Positions 11,992 to 23,667 are shown, counted from the first letter of the stretch. The stretch: 64,000 nt of DNA from Alopecurus myosuroides (GCA_028641055.1 CM054057.1:728224484-728288483), one strand, 5' to 3'. Made by a program: numbers and translations. The notes: generated by a model from the sequence alone, not told the origin.

Positions 11992-14900
11992 AAGAACAAG
12001 CCACCCCGAGTGATGACATCCGACGAGAGTATCGTGCAGATCCTCCGCTGGATGCGACGAAACTCAGCCCGCACATATTCATCGGGGGTGTTGGCCATCT
12101 TTGTGGTCAGGTCTCGGAGATCACTTGGTAGATGGGCCTGTTGGGCATCCTTTAAGTACTCCCTCATCTGAAAGATGACATACCAAGCTTCCAACTCAGA
12201 TTCTTGCTCCGATTGCTTGAGGCAGGGGAAGTTTGTTACGTGGGTGCACACGTAGGCGCCTCGGACTATTTTCTCCTTTTTTAGGGGCTTGCCTAAATCG
12301 GCGACAAAGCCGTTGAGGGCACTATTAAGAACAGCTCTTATGTCGGTGTAGTCCTTCTGCACCGCCCTACCCGCATCGAGATAAGTGCATTGTGACCAAT
12401 GCGGTTCCATGACGATGAGTACGCATCCATCGTTTCTGCGCAGAACATTTCGAACAAGCCATCAATATCATCAATCGGAATACTAAGGAGATTCTAGAAA
12501 GAATGTAACGACGTGAAGCGGAGAGGACTACTTACTTGGGAAAGTATGGCATGAGAATGGCGTTCTTATCCTTGTTATCTATCAAAAAACCCGTTATGTA
12601 AGTCGTGATAAGAACTCGGTCCGCATGTGACCGCAAGTAGTGCTCATTCATGTAGTAGGGGTCCATAATCGCGATGTGCGGGGTATTCTCCATGACCATA
12701 TCGTGCGCCATGTTGAGCGATACCAGGCGGACAATGCTTCGGTCGAGCTTACCCAAGTGGAAGACCCTGAATATGTCTTCGTATCTGATGAAGAACACCT
12801 CTGCGGGATTTGAATCCACAAAGCCCACGGATCGGGGCACCTTGACCACGTATAGCGGGTAGGAGGGATGTTTCTCACGTAGAAGTTCATTCTCTTTGAA
12901 CAAAATCCCGTCGTGGATGGTCCTCATGTCACCACCCATGACAGCGACAACCTCTGGCGGCAGCATCGGCTGACCTATCTCATGCACCTTCCTCCACGGG
13001 ACGGCGGGCGGCAAACGGTCCAGGACTCGGGCGGCCGCTGGCTGGCTACTAGAGGAGGCACCACCTTTCTTCTTCTTGGCTACCGTCCTCTTCCGATTCT
13101 TCTTCGGCCTCAAGCAGATGGGAGTGCCGCTTTGTTTTACCGCCTCCGCGGCCGTAGCACGGAGTGTATTCGGGGTAACCAGCGTAGGCTGTGGAGCCGT
13201 AAAGGCCGTCTGCTCCTTGGGAGTTTCTTGGGAACAGGTTAGCTTCTTCTGGATATCCGGTTTTCTGGTGGGTAACTCAGAAGAACCGCCCTCTCCGCCA
13301 TCTACCTTCTTCTCGATATCAAGAGTTCTGGCGGGTAACTTCGGAGGAACCGGCTTCTCGCCATCCAACTGATTTATGAAATCGTCAATGGGAGCAAGTT
13401 CAATATCCATGTAGTCGTCATGGGTCTCATGCTCGTGATGTTGCTCGTCATTGGACGTCTCGTGCTCGGGAGGAGGAGGATCCACCGGAAGTGGAGAGAG
13501 GACATTGCCATGTTGGACCTCGTCTTGTTGGCTTGCCGCGGGCGCAACCGGTGTAGTGGTGACGGTCATGGCTTGGCTTGGCGCCGACCCTGACGTCGTG
13601 TTCAGCCGAATAAGGGCTTTCGGCCATAGCAAGATTTGATTGTCCAGTTGGCCGAGATTCAGCTCGCTGTCGGCATCGGCGGGTTGATTAGGAGGATACA
13701 AGTTCTCGAATCCCGGTAGCACCAGATCGACGCGAACCCAAAGCTCGTTGGCCGGTATATCTCTGCAGTGGTACTTGCGGGATAGTGGCTGCAAGATGCT
13801 CCCCTTTGCAACATCCTTCAACTCGCTGCCCACTTTTAGCAGGAAGGTGCATCCCGTCGCGTCAGCCTGCGATAACATGCATGGATAGGTCAGAGAGTAG
13901 GGTTATATTGAACTGGCTACAGCTTGAGACGGTCAATAATTTACCGTGAGGGCATTGAGCTCGGCTAACGTCGACGGACCACAGGTGATGGTGGGCTCGT
14001 CGAGCAACGGGTGGTGGCCGCGGACACGGCTGACGGTCCATCGGGGGCAGGGCGTCGGGCACGGCCGACGGTCCATCGGGGGTAGGCGCGTCGGGCACGG
14101 CGGGGGCGACAGGCACGGCCGACGTCGACGGACCACCGGCGGCGGCCGCGGCGGGCACGACCAACATCGACGGTATGTTGAACGTCGGTAACGGCCCCTG
14201 TGAGCCCCCGGCGATGTAGCCACATATTTTTTTCAAATACGGCGGGGATGAGCGCATTCATCTTTTCCCCTACCGTTTTCTCAATCTTCTTCTCCATGTT
14301 TGTTTCCAAGTCATGGACCTTCTTCTTCAGCTCTTCCGTCTCCTCGCTCTTCTTCTCCGCCCGCGACTCCTTAGTGCTGGGCTCAGCCAAGCCATAGTTG
14401 GCGTGCTTCTTATTAAGTCCGCCGCCGGTGATACGGCCTAAGTGCGGCCTTTTCAGAGGGTCCTGGCTCTTTGCCTTGTTGTACCCCCTGATGAAAGGCT
14501 TATCCCACGCGACTTTGGCCGTCGACGTCTGTGACGAGGAAGATTCAAGTTGTTGTTCTTCTAGCTGCAGAAGCAACATATAAACGGTTTAGAATTGGTT
14601 TCGTACTAGAATGAAATCATGGACTTGATGATGATGAGTTGCATGAAATGGTAAATTTCTTACCACTAGCTTCTCAACATTCTTCATGCTATCGTCCGTG
14701 ACCAAAATAACACCCTCCACCATCTTCGGGTCCGAGACAAGTTCCCCGGTCGGAGTTACTTTTCTGTACCTCGACCTCATGAATTTCTGGAATAGCGGGT
14801 CATGGGCATACTTGGCGTAAGGGTTCTCAATCCCTTTTTCAATGTAGGCCTGGTCCTCTTTCGCCCAAACAGGCTCCTTCCCGTCGTAGCCACGACAGCC

Positions 14901-15611
14901 GAGATTGTGGTGACCGATGTTCTTCGACGCTAGATCCTTCCCCCATCCCGTTTGCTTCTTAGTGACATCAAGCGACTCGTTATTTAGGAAAGTATTGAAG
15001 TCATCGGGCGTAATCCGCGGGAAGTGGCGATGGATCTCTTCGAATGGTGTCGATTCCCTAATCATCGCCCTCACCATAGTCTTGTAATTGCTCAGGGCTT
15101 TGGTGAATCTAGTGAGGGAAAGTTTGTTCACGAGGTTGCCCTTCAGATTCTCGTTGTTGTAGGGGGGAGGGAACTCGTACCGCGCGTACAGCCTCGAGAT
15201 GAGTTGGGCGCGCAGAGTTGGCTTCTTCTTGAGAGTCGGCTCGTTGACATTGACAACATCTCGAAGTATCGTGCCAAGTTGGAGGAAGTACCCCTTCACA
15301 AGGTCCAATGGCATTACAGGCGTGCCACTTGAAGGGTCCACCTCCGTGAATTTCTCTCGAACGGTGCCGACCTTGTTCGGAGCTCGCTTCCGACGCTTGT
15401 TTCCCGTCGTGCTGCTCCCTGAGGGACCCCCGGCGCCACTATCAGTGGTTTCCTCCTCGCCACCGGTGAGCCCGTCATCATTGTGGGGCTCGACATCATG
15501 GTCAGTTTGTGTCCGATCTTCCTCTTGCGACTCTCGGGCCATAAGGATGTAGTGGTCCAATAAAGCCGGATCCGTAGTAGAAGAAGACATGCCATAGCTA
15601 GCAGTAGACAA
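11992..15611 (-). pseudogene. CACTA accessory gene (TnpA-like/Ulp1-like), 4 exons, 3' truncated
   Basis: Four exons with GT-AG borders can be read on minus: 15611-14664, 14564-13945, 13866-12536 and 12435-11992, with introns of 99, 78 and 100 bp. Exon 1 begins MSTASYG and has the basic/acidic helical region usual for the second protein of grass CACTA elements. Exon 2 has a Lys/Glu-rich coiled coil then a Pro/Ala linker. Exon 3 starts with a domain like those labelled DUF8039 (TFLLKVGS...) and ends in an Ulp1-like stretch (ITGFLIDNKDKNAILMPYFP). Exon 4 continues that fold (HWSQCTYLD, NFPCLKQ) but shows SELEAWYVIF where a catalytic Cys-Gly is normal. Exon 2 changes frame at a run of seven T at 14226-14232. 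The LARD cuts the gene at 11991. Role in transposition is unproven; DNA binding is likely for the family. Confidence 0.75.
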
Positions 15612-16240
15612 AACGTATACTGTTAGTCACCGGAAAAATTCGGCGTGACCTCGGCTATAAATGGTCATGCCGGAGTGCCAGAAATTCGCCAGAACGGAAA
15701 TGAATCAACGTTCCGACAAATCATTGGCACTCAATGTACCTGCAACATAAATTGAATGCACACATGCATGGCCACAAAAACAGTTCCTTGCATTGCTGTC
15801 ATCACATGGCACAAAAACTCCCAGGAAATTCATATATCATGCCAAAAAAACCTCCATATATATTGATCAAAGTAAAATACTGCACTTAATTAATAACAAA
15901 TCACAGAGAATTCTAGCAGTGTCCAAAGCTTCAGTGTTCTATTCACATGTAATTAGTAGGTGATTCAGCTAGTGTAAGAAATATAGCATTTATATTATTG
16001 ATTTTACGTGTCTTGAAATTTCGTGGCAACCCACGGGCATTCAGCTAGTGTCTAAACTCGTCTGACGATCTTGCCATATCTCAATAGGCGATGTTCCTAT
16101 CTGCATGGAAATCCATTCAGCCCTAACCATCTCAAAAAACACCTCCTGACGTAGCCATGATAACTCAAAAGGCAAATCGATTTCCACTATGAGCTGAACT
16201 ACCAGAATCCAGAAATAATGGTACATGATCAGATCCAGTT
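15612..16240 (-). promoter_or_regulatory. Leader/upstream region of the CACTA accessory gene
   Basis: The part at 15624-15735 is clearly related to the stretch before the transposase gene at 36040-36155: both hold GGAAATGAATCAACRTTYCG and a CATGCC/GGCATGACC phrase in the same order. This shared block suggests duplicated leader or intron sequence for the two genes of the element. A Helitron-like 3' end lies at 15975-16048. The rest is AT-rich with nothing recognisable. Confidence 0.5.
15975..16048 (+). mobile_element. Helitron 3' end fragment
   Basis: CGTGG-CAAC-CCACG at 16022-16035 forms a 5 bp stem and is followed by GGCATTCAGCTAG, then T. A short hairpin about ten bases before CTAG|T is the 3' signature of grass Helitrons. 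No matching 5' TC end is visible to the left, so this is probably a short truncated copy. The phrase ATTCAGCTAGTGT also occurs just before it at 15963-15975, making a direct repeat around about 75 bp. Confidence 0.6.
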
Positions 16241-16610
16241 CTAGCTAAAGCATGTATGATGGAGTAGCAGCAGTAGTATGAGGGCGTTGGAAGAGGGGGG
16301 GGGGCTGACCTGGGTTCGTCGTGGGCGTGGGCGACGGCGGCGTGGGTGACGACGGCCGGCGTGGACGACGACGATGAGAGGGACGGCGCACGGTGTGCTC
16401 CCGCTCCTCCTCCCCTGCTGCTCCCGCTCCTCCTCCGCTGCTGCTCCTGCTCCTCCTCCTGCTGCTGCTCCCACTCCTCCTCCTCCTGCTCGACAACGAC
16501 GACGGCGGCGTGCGATGAGAGCTAGAGACGACGGCGGCGTGCGGTTTGGGATCGATATGAAACGAGAGTGATATGCGGGTTGGGCGTTAGCAGAGCGAGG
16601 ACTTACAGGC
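16241..16610 (-). other. Triplet-rich GC-rich stretch upstream of CACTA gene 2
   Basis: Runs of CTCCTC, GCTGCT and GACGACG dominate on plus, with a run of ten G at 16296-16306. Open frames on both strands (Arg- or Ala-rich) are by-products of the triplet repeats. It may be a non-coding first exon. I see no protein domain. Confidence 0.4.
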
Positions 16611-17125
16611 GCACAACGAGTGAAATGCGCCTGCACTATACTTTACCCCAGGGAATTGCGCTAATGTTTAGCGATTCGTTATGCGCGGGGCCCACAGAGC
16701 CATACCCCAGGCGCGTAACCTAAGAAATGCGCCTGCGCTAAACATTAGAACCGGTTTGTATCACAAACCGGTTCTAAAGGGTGTGTCCCCTGGCCCCCCC
16801 CCTACCTGCAGCAAATGGCCGCAGGCCTTTAGGACCGGTTTGTTATCCTAAAGGCCTGCGGCCATTTGCTGCAGGTAGGGGGGGCCCAGGGGACACACCC
16901 TTTAGAACCGGTTTGTGATACAAACCGGTTCTAATGTGCTTGGCTCGAGGCCCTGTTATGCGCGGGCCCACAGATCCATACCCCAGGCGCATGACCTAGA
17001 AAATGCGTCTGTGCTAAAATTCGTAGGGTTTTGGTTTGCGCGGGCCCACATAGCATTAGCCCAGGCGCATGTTCTGTTAAAAGCGCCTGTGATAAAGTTT
17101 ACTTCAGGCGCATTTTCTCGCAGAT
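16610..17125. repeat. Internal cluster of CACTA subterminal-like repeats
   Basis: Short units of the form CAGGCGCA and its complement TGCGCCTG(C/T)GCTAA recur in both orientations, for example at 16607, 16624, 16708, 16725, 16985, 17005, 17067, 17088, 17106 and 17123. The same units fill the true subterminal region at 36585-36950. Such repeats bind the TnpA-type protein in CACTA elements. Finding them between the two genes, 20 kb from the terminus (about 5 kb without A), is unusual. Confidence 0.75.
16742..16937. repeat. Long near-perfect inverted repeat (hairpin)
   Basis: Arms of about 92 bp (16742-16834 and 16846-16937) are complementary apart from a one- or two-base difference at the C/G run, with an 11-base loop. 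Each arm itself contains AACCGGTTTGTATCAC-type palindromic sequence. A transcript would form a long double-stranded RNA suited to Dicer-like cleavage. Similar ACCGGTT hairpins are common in grass CACTA elements. Confidence 0.9.
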
Positions 17126-17365
17126 GCGCCTGTGCTAAGATTTTCTAAATTACGCAGCCCCACCCCGGCCCGAGACACATCGAGCAATACGAATGCTATT
17201 ATATGGGGCTCCCCCCGTTGGTTTTCACTTAAAAATTACATACATATGAAAGTTAACATGTGCAAAAATATTTAATATGTCGCATCGAGCGTAAATAGAT
17301 TGATTTAGCGAGATACCGCAAGTGTTTCTCTCTGAAAACACATTGTACATAGTAGCTATTAGCAT
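17126..17365. other. CACTA spacer, no gene seen
   Basis: This is AT-rich sequence between the repeat cluster and the insertion point of element A. Bases 17361-17365 (AGCAT) are the left target duplication of A. Confidence 0.6.
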
Positions 17366-18272
17366 TGTCGGGGGGTTACCCCCGAGTAGGGTAAAGGCAA
17401 GTGGTAAAGGCGTCTTACAGAAGAGAGGTTTGGTCGAGTAGCCGACTACCTGGTACTCGCTACCCGGTCGACTGCTACTCGGTCTCACCTCAAGATGACC
17501 AGAAGGAAGAATCAATCAAGTTCAGTCCTTTCGAGTAGAAGAGTTGGCCCGAGTACAATTGGCGGGAACAATTGGCGGGAACCTACTCGGGCCAGAAAGT
17601 CAAAGGAGCCGTTCTGACACAGGATCCCGCGTATCCTGGGTCCGTGCTTGGCACTATTCGAACTACTGTTCATCTGGGACCGGCCTGCCTGACAGTGACA
17701 GCATGGAAGCAGGCCGTGGCAGGATAAGGGGGGCCTACACTGTGTTTAGGTACAGTGATACCAGTCTGTCCCCTTGTTTTGCCCAACGACTTTCCAGATG
17801 CAGCCAAGGTTAGGAACCAAAGCTGTCAGCGGGAACCCGGAAGAAGGACGATGTGCACACTATGTCGACACTTGTCCATGTTTGGACGTATCCGGCTGGG
17901 CACCATGTATATAAGGTGCCCCGCCGCCTCCTGCGTGAGGGCGGAACCCTATCGAACACATCTTGACCTAGATCGCATACTGGAACCCTAGTTCTTGACC
18001 TAGTTCATCATCTAGAGGAGAGTGGCTACTCGGTAGCAAGAACCTTGTACTGTGGCTACTCGGTGAGATACCAAAATACACAAAGAAAGGCAGGAGTAGG
18101 GGTTTTACCTCCTCACGAGGGCCCTGAACCTGGGTAGATCGTGTTGTTTGCAGTGTTTACTTCGTACCTCACGCGGCTACTCGTTGCGTGATCCCTCCCC
18201 GAGCACCTCCAGCGTCCTTCGTCCCCACATCTTTAGCCATCCCATGGCATCTGCCGTGACACCACCACGACA
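17366..18272 (+). repeat. 5' LTR of element A
   Basis: It starts TGTCGGGGGGTTACCCCC, itself a short inverted repeat, and ends ACCACGACA. A TATA box (TATATAAG) lies at 17908-17915, about 365 bases before the LTR end. The GAGTAGC/GCTACTCG motif recurs throughout. It is 907 bp against 894 bp in the 3' copy, the difference being mostly short insertions. Confidence 0.95.
17908..17915 (+). promoter_or_regulatory. TATA box of element A 5' LTR
   Basis: TATATAAG is followed by a GC-rich stretch. It is conserved in the 3' LTR at 32123-32130 and in element B at 42237-42244. Confidence 0.7.
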
Positions 18273-20600
18273 GTTGGCGCCCACCGTGGGGCAACCAGTG
18301 GCGCTGGCTGGAGTTTCTGTTCGGACGGGATCTTCTTCAGCGGAGCGCGTGGTCTGTGGCCTTGTCCACAGATTCGGCTCCTTCGACTTCGTCATCGACA
18401 ACGCCGGCTGTTTCGGCGGCAAGGCCATGCCGGAGGGCGACTCGGTGATCTCCTTCGGCTCTCACCTTGTCTACGTCGCCACCGTAGCCAACCGCGCATA
18501 TCCCGAGCTGGTGCATGACGCGGAGGATCCTCCCGCGGTGATCGCTGCCCGCGGAAGGCCCGCGTGCCGCTCTGCGAACTGCGCTGAGGTGATGGTGACG
18601 GGCTTGGCGGCAAACACTGGCGCAGCCGCTACTGGCGCTGCGGCCGTCGTCGAGGAGACTGATGCACCGGCTGGTGGCAGGGTTCACCGGCCCTACGAGA
18701 AGGAGAGCAACTTGCCGCCTTCCACGTCTACGGTCATCCCCGCGTCTGCTACGCGACCTGGCATGCCCACTCCCACCGACATCGAGCTCCTAGCCGTGAG
18801 GGAGCAGCTCGAGCGGCAACGCCAGGAGCTGCTTGCCGAGCAGGCGGAGTTGGACAAGATCAGGCTTGAGCTGAGTCTAGACCAGCTCGAGTACAACAAG
18901 GCTCACGGCTTCACGCCAGTCGCCAGGAGGCCTAGCAGAGTAGGCGCCACGCGGCGCAACTTGGGTGTCGAGATGGCAACGGTCGCGGAGGTTCCCGCTC
19001 AGTCCGCCACCGCGAACACCTTCACAAGGCCAAGGTATAGCACACCCGCCAAGACGCTCAGGGCTGCAGAGGCCGTGGCTGCCGAGTTGCCGCGCCTGGA
19101 TGGTGAAGCGCGTCTCAGGCAGCAGGAGAGGCTCAACGAGTTGGTGTTGGAGGCCGCTAGGCAGAACGAGGAGTTCCGGAAGGCCAACCCGGGTGCTGGA
19201 GCTTCGCAGGTGGTTCACTCGCACGCGGCTAGATCTAACATCAGGCCTCGTCTCCGCATCCCAGCCGCAGAAGAGCCGCAGCGGGCGCTCGGGCAGAGAC
19301 AGGCAAATGCAGGTGTATGACCCGGCTGCTGCCGCGAAACAGGTTGCTGTGCCGCAGCAGCCCGGGCAGGAACACAACGCTGCAAGAGCAGGCTCTCAAG
19401 CCCATCAAGCTCAAAGCCGTCCCCGAGAAGCTGCTCGTCCAGGTCCTTCTCGGCAACCCGCAGCTCAGCCTACTCGGCAGAGGCAGCAGCCGCGCGCAGT
19501 GGCACCAGTCGCCAACCCGGTGGAGCAGCCTGCAGCAGTGCAGGTGGACAGGTATGATGATGGCTACTCGGCTATGGAGATGGCTGGCTATGATATTCAT
19601 GACCGTGTTGGTGAGCGCGTACTGGCGCCTGGAGATGCGAGGCATCAGTTGGACCGGATCAGCTTGTCGGCGCGGCTGGAGAGCACGGGTCCTCCTGGCC
19701 CCGAGTGCTTTGGCCCGCGCATCATGAACGAGCCGTCCGTGAAGAACTTCCAGCTTGCAAGAGGCACCAAGAGCTACAATGGCAGCACCAAGCCTGAAGA
19801 TTGGCTGAATGACTATGTCACCGCGGTCCATATCGCGAATGGCAACAGGAGATGGGCTGTGCGCTATGTGCCGCAGATGCTAGAAGGTCCAGCAAGCACT
19901 TGGCTCAACAACTTGCCCAAGAACAGCATTAACTGCTGGCTGGACTTCTCGGATGCCTTCATCAGCAACTTCACGAGCACATACAAGAGGCCGAATAGGC
20001 CACAGCAGCTATCAGCTTGCAGGCAGCGAGAAGACGAGACGGACCGCGAGTATCTTACTCGGTGGAGCACTTTGAGGAACACCTGTGAGGGTGTGAATGA
20101 AGCACAGGCCATCACTTGGTTTGCGCAGGGATGCAGGCATGGCAGTATGTTGTGGCAGAGATTGCAGAGGGAGATGCCGAACACTCTGGCGGAGACCATC
20201 AAGATTGCGGATCAGTACGCACTTGGCGATCCTACTCAGCCACTGATGGACTCCTCTGAGCCGAGAAGAAACTTCAGCAGCAGCAAGCGCAACGAGTTCC
20301 GCAACAAGCGCCGAGTAGATAATCGGTATGATCCCGAGGAGGTGAATGCAGTAACTGTTGGAGCTGGTGGCAGCCAGAGGCAGAACCTGCTGGAGCCTAC
20401 GGGCAAACCAGAACCAGGGCCAAGGCAACAAGAAGCCATTTCGCACCTCTCAGTCGGGTAGCGGGAACTCCGAGCAGCCGAAGAAGTTTGTCTTCGATGA
20501 CATGAAGGATGGCCCATGCAGCTTTCACACTCACCACCCCTCGAGGCCTGCTAACCACACTACTCGGCAGTGCGAGTGGTGGGAGGCGATCAAGTGATGG
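18247..20600 (+). pseudogene. gag: gag of element A (frameshifted)
   Basis: The product would be the capsid/nucleocapsid polyprotein that packages element RNA. The N-terminal half is open in one frame to 19320 (an ATG at 18247 in the LTR end is the earliest plausible start in that frame). It contains a long helical Gln/Glu-rich segment (LAVREQLERQRQELLAEQAEL). The capsid domain is in the next frame (about 19530-20240), with NGSTKPEDWLNDYV, YVPQMLEGPASTWLNNLP and REYLTRWSTLRN, typical of the retrotransposon gag family. A CxxH...HxxxxC knuckle (CSFHTH...HTTRQC, 20515-20575) is in a third frame. So there are frame changes near 19290 and 20400. Frame changes could be decay or sequence error. Confidence 0.85.
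18274..18292 (+). other. Primer binding site of element A
   Basis: TTGGCGCCCACCGTGGGGC follows the LTR end by one base. TGGCGCC matches the complement of a tRNA 3' end. I cannot name the tRNA with certainty. Confidence 0.75.
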
Positions 20601-21720
20601 CTTGCCTCCTCCCCTCCCCTGCCAGCGGCCAATGCCAATGTGCAGCCTACTCGCGCACACCGCAGCAGCTCGGCCACCAGTGTACCCGAGAAGGGAGAAT
20701 GTGAACCAAGTGGCTTTAGGAGCCAACCAGAACTTCAACAATGAGAGATACCGCAACAACAACAACAACTACAACCGCAACAACAACAACAGAGGCAACA
20801 ACAACTATCAGGGCAACAACAACAATGGCAACAATGGGGGCAATGGCTCCAATCAGTACCAAGAGCACCATGAGAGCTACATGATCTTCACTTCTGAGCC
20901 AGTCGACAAGCAATCACAGCACAGGCGGGCCATGGAGGTCAATGCAGTGATTCCTGCTGTCCCTCACTACATGTATTGGTGTGACCAGGAGATCAGGTGG
21001 ACCCGAGCAGATCATCCCAAGGTGATGCCCAATCCGGGTAGCTATGCCTTGGTGCTGGATCCTACATTCCTGGGTCCCGAGAAGAATGTGAGGTTCAGCA
21101 AGGTGCTAATCGACAACGGCAGCAGCATCAACATTGTGTACAAGGACACACTCGAGAAGCTTGGCCTAGCCGAGAACATGATGCTGCCTAGCAAGACCAC
21201 CTTCCATGGCATTGTGCCCGGGATCTCATGCAACCCGATTGGCCGAGTGTGGATCGATGTGCTATTCGGTACCCGGGAGAACTGCCGCACAGAGCGCCTG
21301 CAGTTCGGGTGGTGGATCATCAGAGCCCCTATCATGCTCTACTCGGCAGGCCCGCTCTGAGCAAGTTCATGGCCTCTACACATGTGGCTTATCTGAAGAT
21401 GAAGATCCCTGGTCCCAATGGCATCATCACCATCTCTGGAGATTACAAGAAGTCCATGGAGTGTGCCTCTGCTCCCCAGTTGGTGGAGTCGATGGTGATT
21501 GCTGCCGAGAAGAAGAAGATGTACGAGGTGGTGGCCATGGCTCAGTCCGCACAAGCTGGCGCACAAGGTGTGCCGAGTACCCAGCACGGTACTGCTTTCC
21601 AAGCTGCCAAGGAGACAAAGAAGGTCCAGGTCGACCCCGAGTTCCCCGACCCGCGTAGCCATCATTGGCTCCGGGTTGGCGGAGAAATAGGAAAGCGAGC
21701 TCATCCACTTCCTCCGTGAG
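20600..21720 (+). pseudogene. Protease region of element A (frameshifted)
   Basis: An Asn-rich linker coded by AAC/CAA triplets (20750-20850) leads into an aspartic protease domain. The active-site stretch VLIDNGSSINIVY is at about 21103-21141; DNG stands where D(S/T/G)G is usual. The frame changes near 21310, after which SPYHALLGRPALSKFMAS (the conserved LLGRPW-like part) and the linker to reverse transcriptase follow to 21719. Retropepsin of this family cuts the gag-pol polyprotein. Confidence 0.82.
20752..20833 (+). repeat. AAC/CAA triplet repeat coding poly-Asn
   Basis: Interrupted AAC triplets encode an Asn-rich linker between gag and protease. Confidence 0.85.
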
Positions 21721-23100
21721 AATCGGGATGTATTCGCCTGGTCTAATGAAGATCTACCAGGAATCCCGAGGGAGTTGGTTGAGCACTCTTTACATGTGCG
21801 TCCTGACGCCAAACCAGTGAAGCAGGCTATGCGCCGTTTCGGAGATGAGAGAAGGAAGGCCATTGGTGACCAGATCACCAGGTTACTGATAAGCAATTTC
21901 ATCATGGAGGTGCTGCATCCGGATTGGCTAGCCAACCCGGTCATGGTCGAGAAGAAGAAGGAGGATCCCAAGGCTGCCACTGCATGGCGCATGTGCGTCG
22001 ACTACACCGACTTGAACCAGGCATGCCCCAAGGATCCTTTCCCGCTACCCTCGCATCGATCAGGTGATCGATTCCACTGCTGGTTGTGAACTGTTGTCCT
22101 TCATAGATGCCTACTCTGGTTTTCACCAGATTGCACTCAACCCTGCTGATCAAATAAAGACTGCTTTCATTACCCCGTACGGGGCTTATTGCTATCGTGT
22201 CATGTGTTTTGGCTTGAGGAATGCGGGTGCAACCTATCAGAGATGCATGCAGAAATGCTTGCACGACCAGCTCGGCAAGAATGTGCAGGTGTACGTAGAT
22301 GACATTGTCATCAAAACGAACAAAACACATACTCTGCTTGCCGACTTGGAGGAAACCTTTGCTAACCTACGCAAGTACAAAATGAAACTGAATCCGAGTA
22401 AGTGCACCTTTGGTGTACCGGCTGGAAAGCTACTCGGTTTTCTGGTTTCTAGTCGGGGCATTGAAGCCAATCCTTCTAAGATAAAAGCTATTGAGAGCAT
22501 GTCTTTACCGAGATCACTGAAAGATGTGCAGAAGTTCACAGGTTGTTTGGCATCTCTGAGCCGTTTTCTGGGTCGAATGGGCGAGAAGGCCCTGCCTCTG
22601 TACCAGCTGATGAAGAAAAGTGACAAGTTTGTCTGGACTCCGCAAGCGGATGTGGCATTCAATGAGCTGAAAGCAATGCTGGCTAGTGCTCCCATCTTGG
22701 CTAGTCCGCTACCCAAGGAGCCAATGCTGCTGTACATTGCTGCGACTAACCGAGTAGTCAGCGTGGTGATTGTGGTGGAGCGAGAAGAAGAAGGCAAGAG
22801 TGTGCAGCGCCCAGTATATTATCTCAGTGAAGTGTTGTCCAGCTCCAAGCAAAACTATCCGCATTACCAGAAGATGACATATGGTGTGTACCTGGGCGCC
22901 AGGAAGCTGAAGCATTATTTCCAGGAGCACCCTATCACAGTTGTGAGCTCTGCCCCCATCTCGGATATCATGGGCAACAAGGAGGCGAGTGGCAGAGTAG
23001 CCAAGTGGGCGATTGAGCTAGCCGCGTATGCTCCCGCGTACGCGAGAAGAGACGCCATCAAGTCTCAGATCCTGGCGGAGTTTCTTGTGGACTGGGCCGA
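21700..23100 (+). pseudogene. pol: Reverse transcriptase and RNase H of element A
   Basis: The reverse transcriptase begins in one frame (ELVEHSLHVRPDAKPVKQ, MCVDYTDLNQACPKDPFPLP, to 22050) and continues in another from 22064. FIDAYSGFHQI, the FITPYGAYCY stretch and the catalytic YVDD (22292-22303) are all present, so the polymerase core looks intact apart from the frame change near 22050. The Gypsy-type RNase H follows at about 22700-23100 (YYLSEVLSSSKQNYP, IAKWAIELAAY variants), with poorly kept catalytic residues, as is usual when a second RNase H is present. Confidence 0.88.
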
Positions 23101-23139
23101 CGTGCAGTATGAACCTCCTGCTCCAGTTTCCAATTACTG

Positions 23140-23520
23140 GAAGATGCACTTTGATGGCTCAAAGGTGAAAGAAGGCCTTGGCGCTGGTGTTGTGCTTACC
23201 TCACCCAAGCGAGATCAGCTCAAGTATGTGTTGCAGATTCACTTCAAGGCATCCAACAATGTAGCAGAGTACGAGGCAGTGGTGCATGGTTTGCGAGTAG
23301 CAAAGGAGGTTGGTGTGCAGCGCATTATATGCTATGGTGATTCAGACCTGGTGGTGCAGCAAGTCTCGGGCACTTGGGATGCTTTGGATGCCAACATGGC
23401 ATCGTATCGCTTCCTGGTGCAGTCTATGACTGGGTTCTTCGAAGGTTGTGAGTTCCAGCACATTCACCGAGCAGAGAACGAAGCAGCAGATGAGTTGTCC
23501 AAGTTGGGATCTTCTCGGCA
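23140..23520 (+). CDS. Archaeal-type RNase H domain of element A
   Basis: Within the long frame 22064-24334, FDGSKVKEGLGAGVVL, NNVAEYEAVVHGL, CYGDSDLVVQQVSG and HIHRAENEAADELSKL form a ribonuclease HI fold with the D-E-D residues in place. An extra archaeal-type RNase H between the Gypsy RNase H and integrase defines the Tat group. It removes the RNA strand during reverse transcription. The domain is uninterrupted here although its flanks are broken. Confidence 0.88.
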
Positions 23521-23667
23521 ATCCATCCCGGCGGGAATCGCCTTGGAGCATTTGAGGAAGCCATCCATCAAGCCTTCTCCCAACTCGGAATCTATATTTG
23601 TTCCTTCTCTGCCAAGTGAGGAATCTGATCCAATGGAGATTGACTGGGAGAGTGCTGCAGGAAACCC

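Noticed and set aside
16241..16636. Arg- or Ala-rich frames in triplet repeats
   Set aside because: They arise from CTC/GCT/GAC triplets on both strands and show no domain.
17126..17365. A second CACTA terminus that would split the CACTA into two elements
   Set aside because: No CACTA...TAGTG terminus or 3 bp duplication was found, so I keep one element with an internal duplicated module.
18148..18246. Upstream start of the element A gag frame within the LTR
   Set aside because: The extra codons lie in the LTR and have no gag-like features; 18247 is the later, more plausible ATG, itself near the LTR end.
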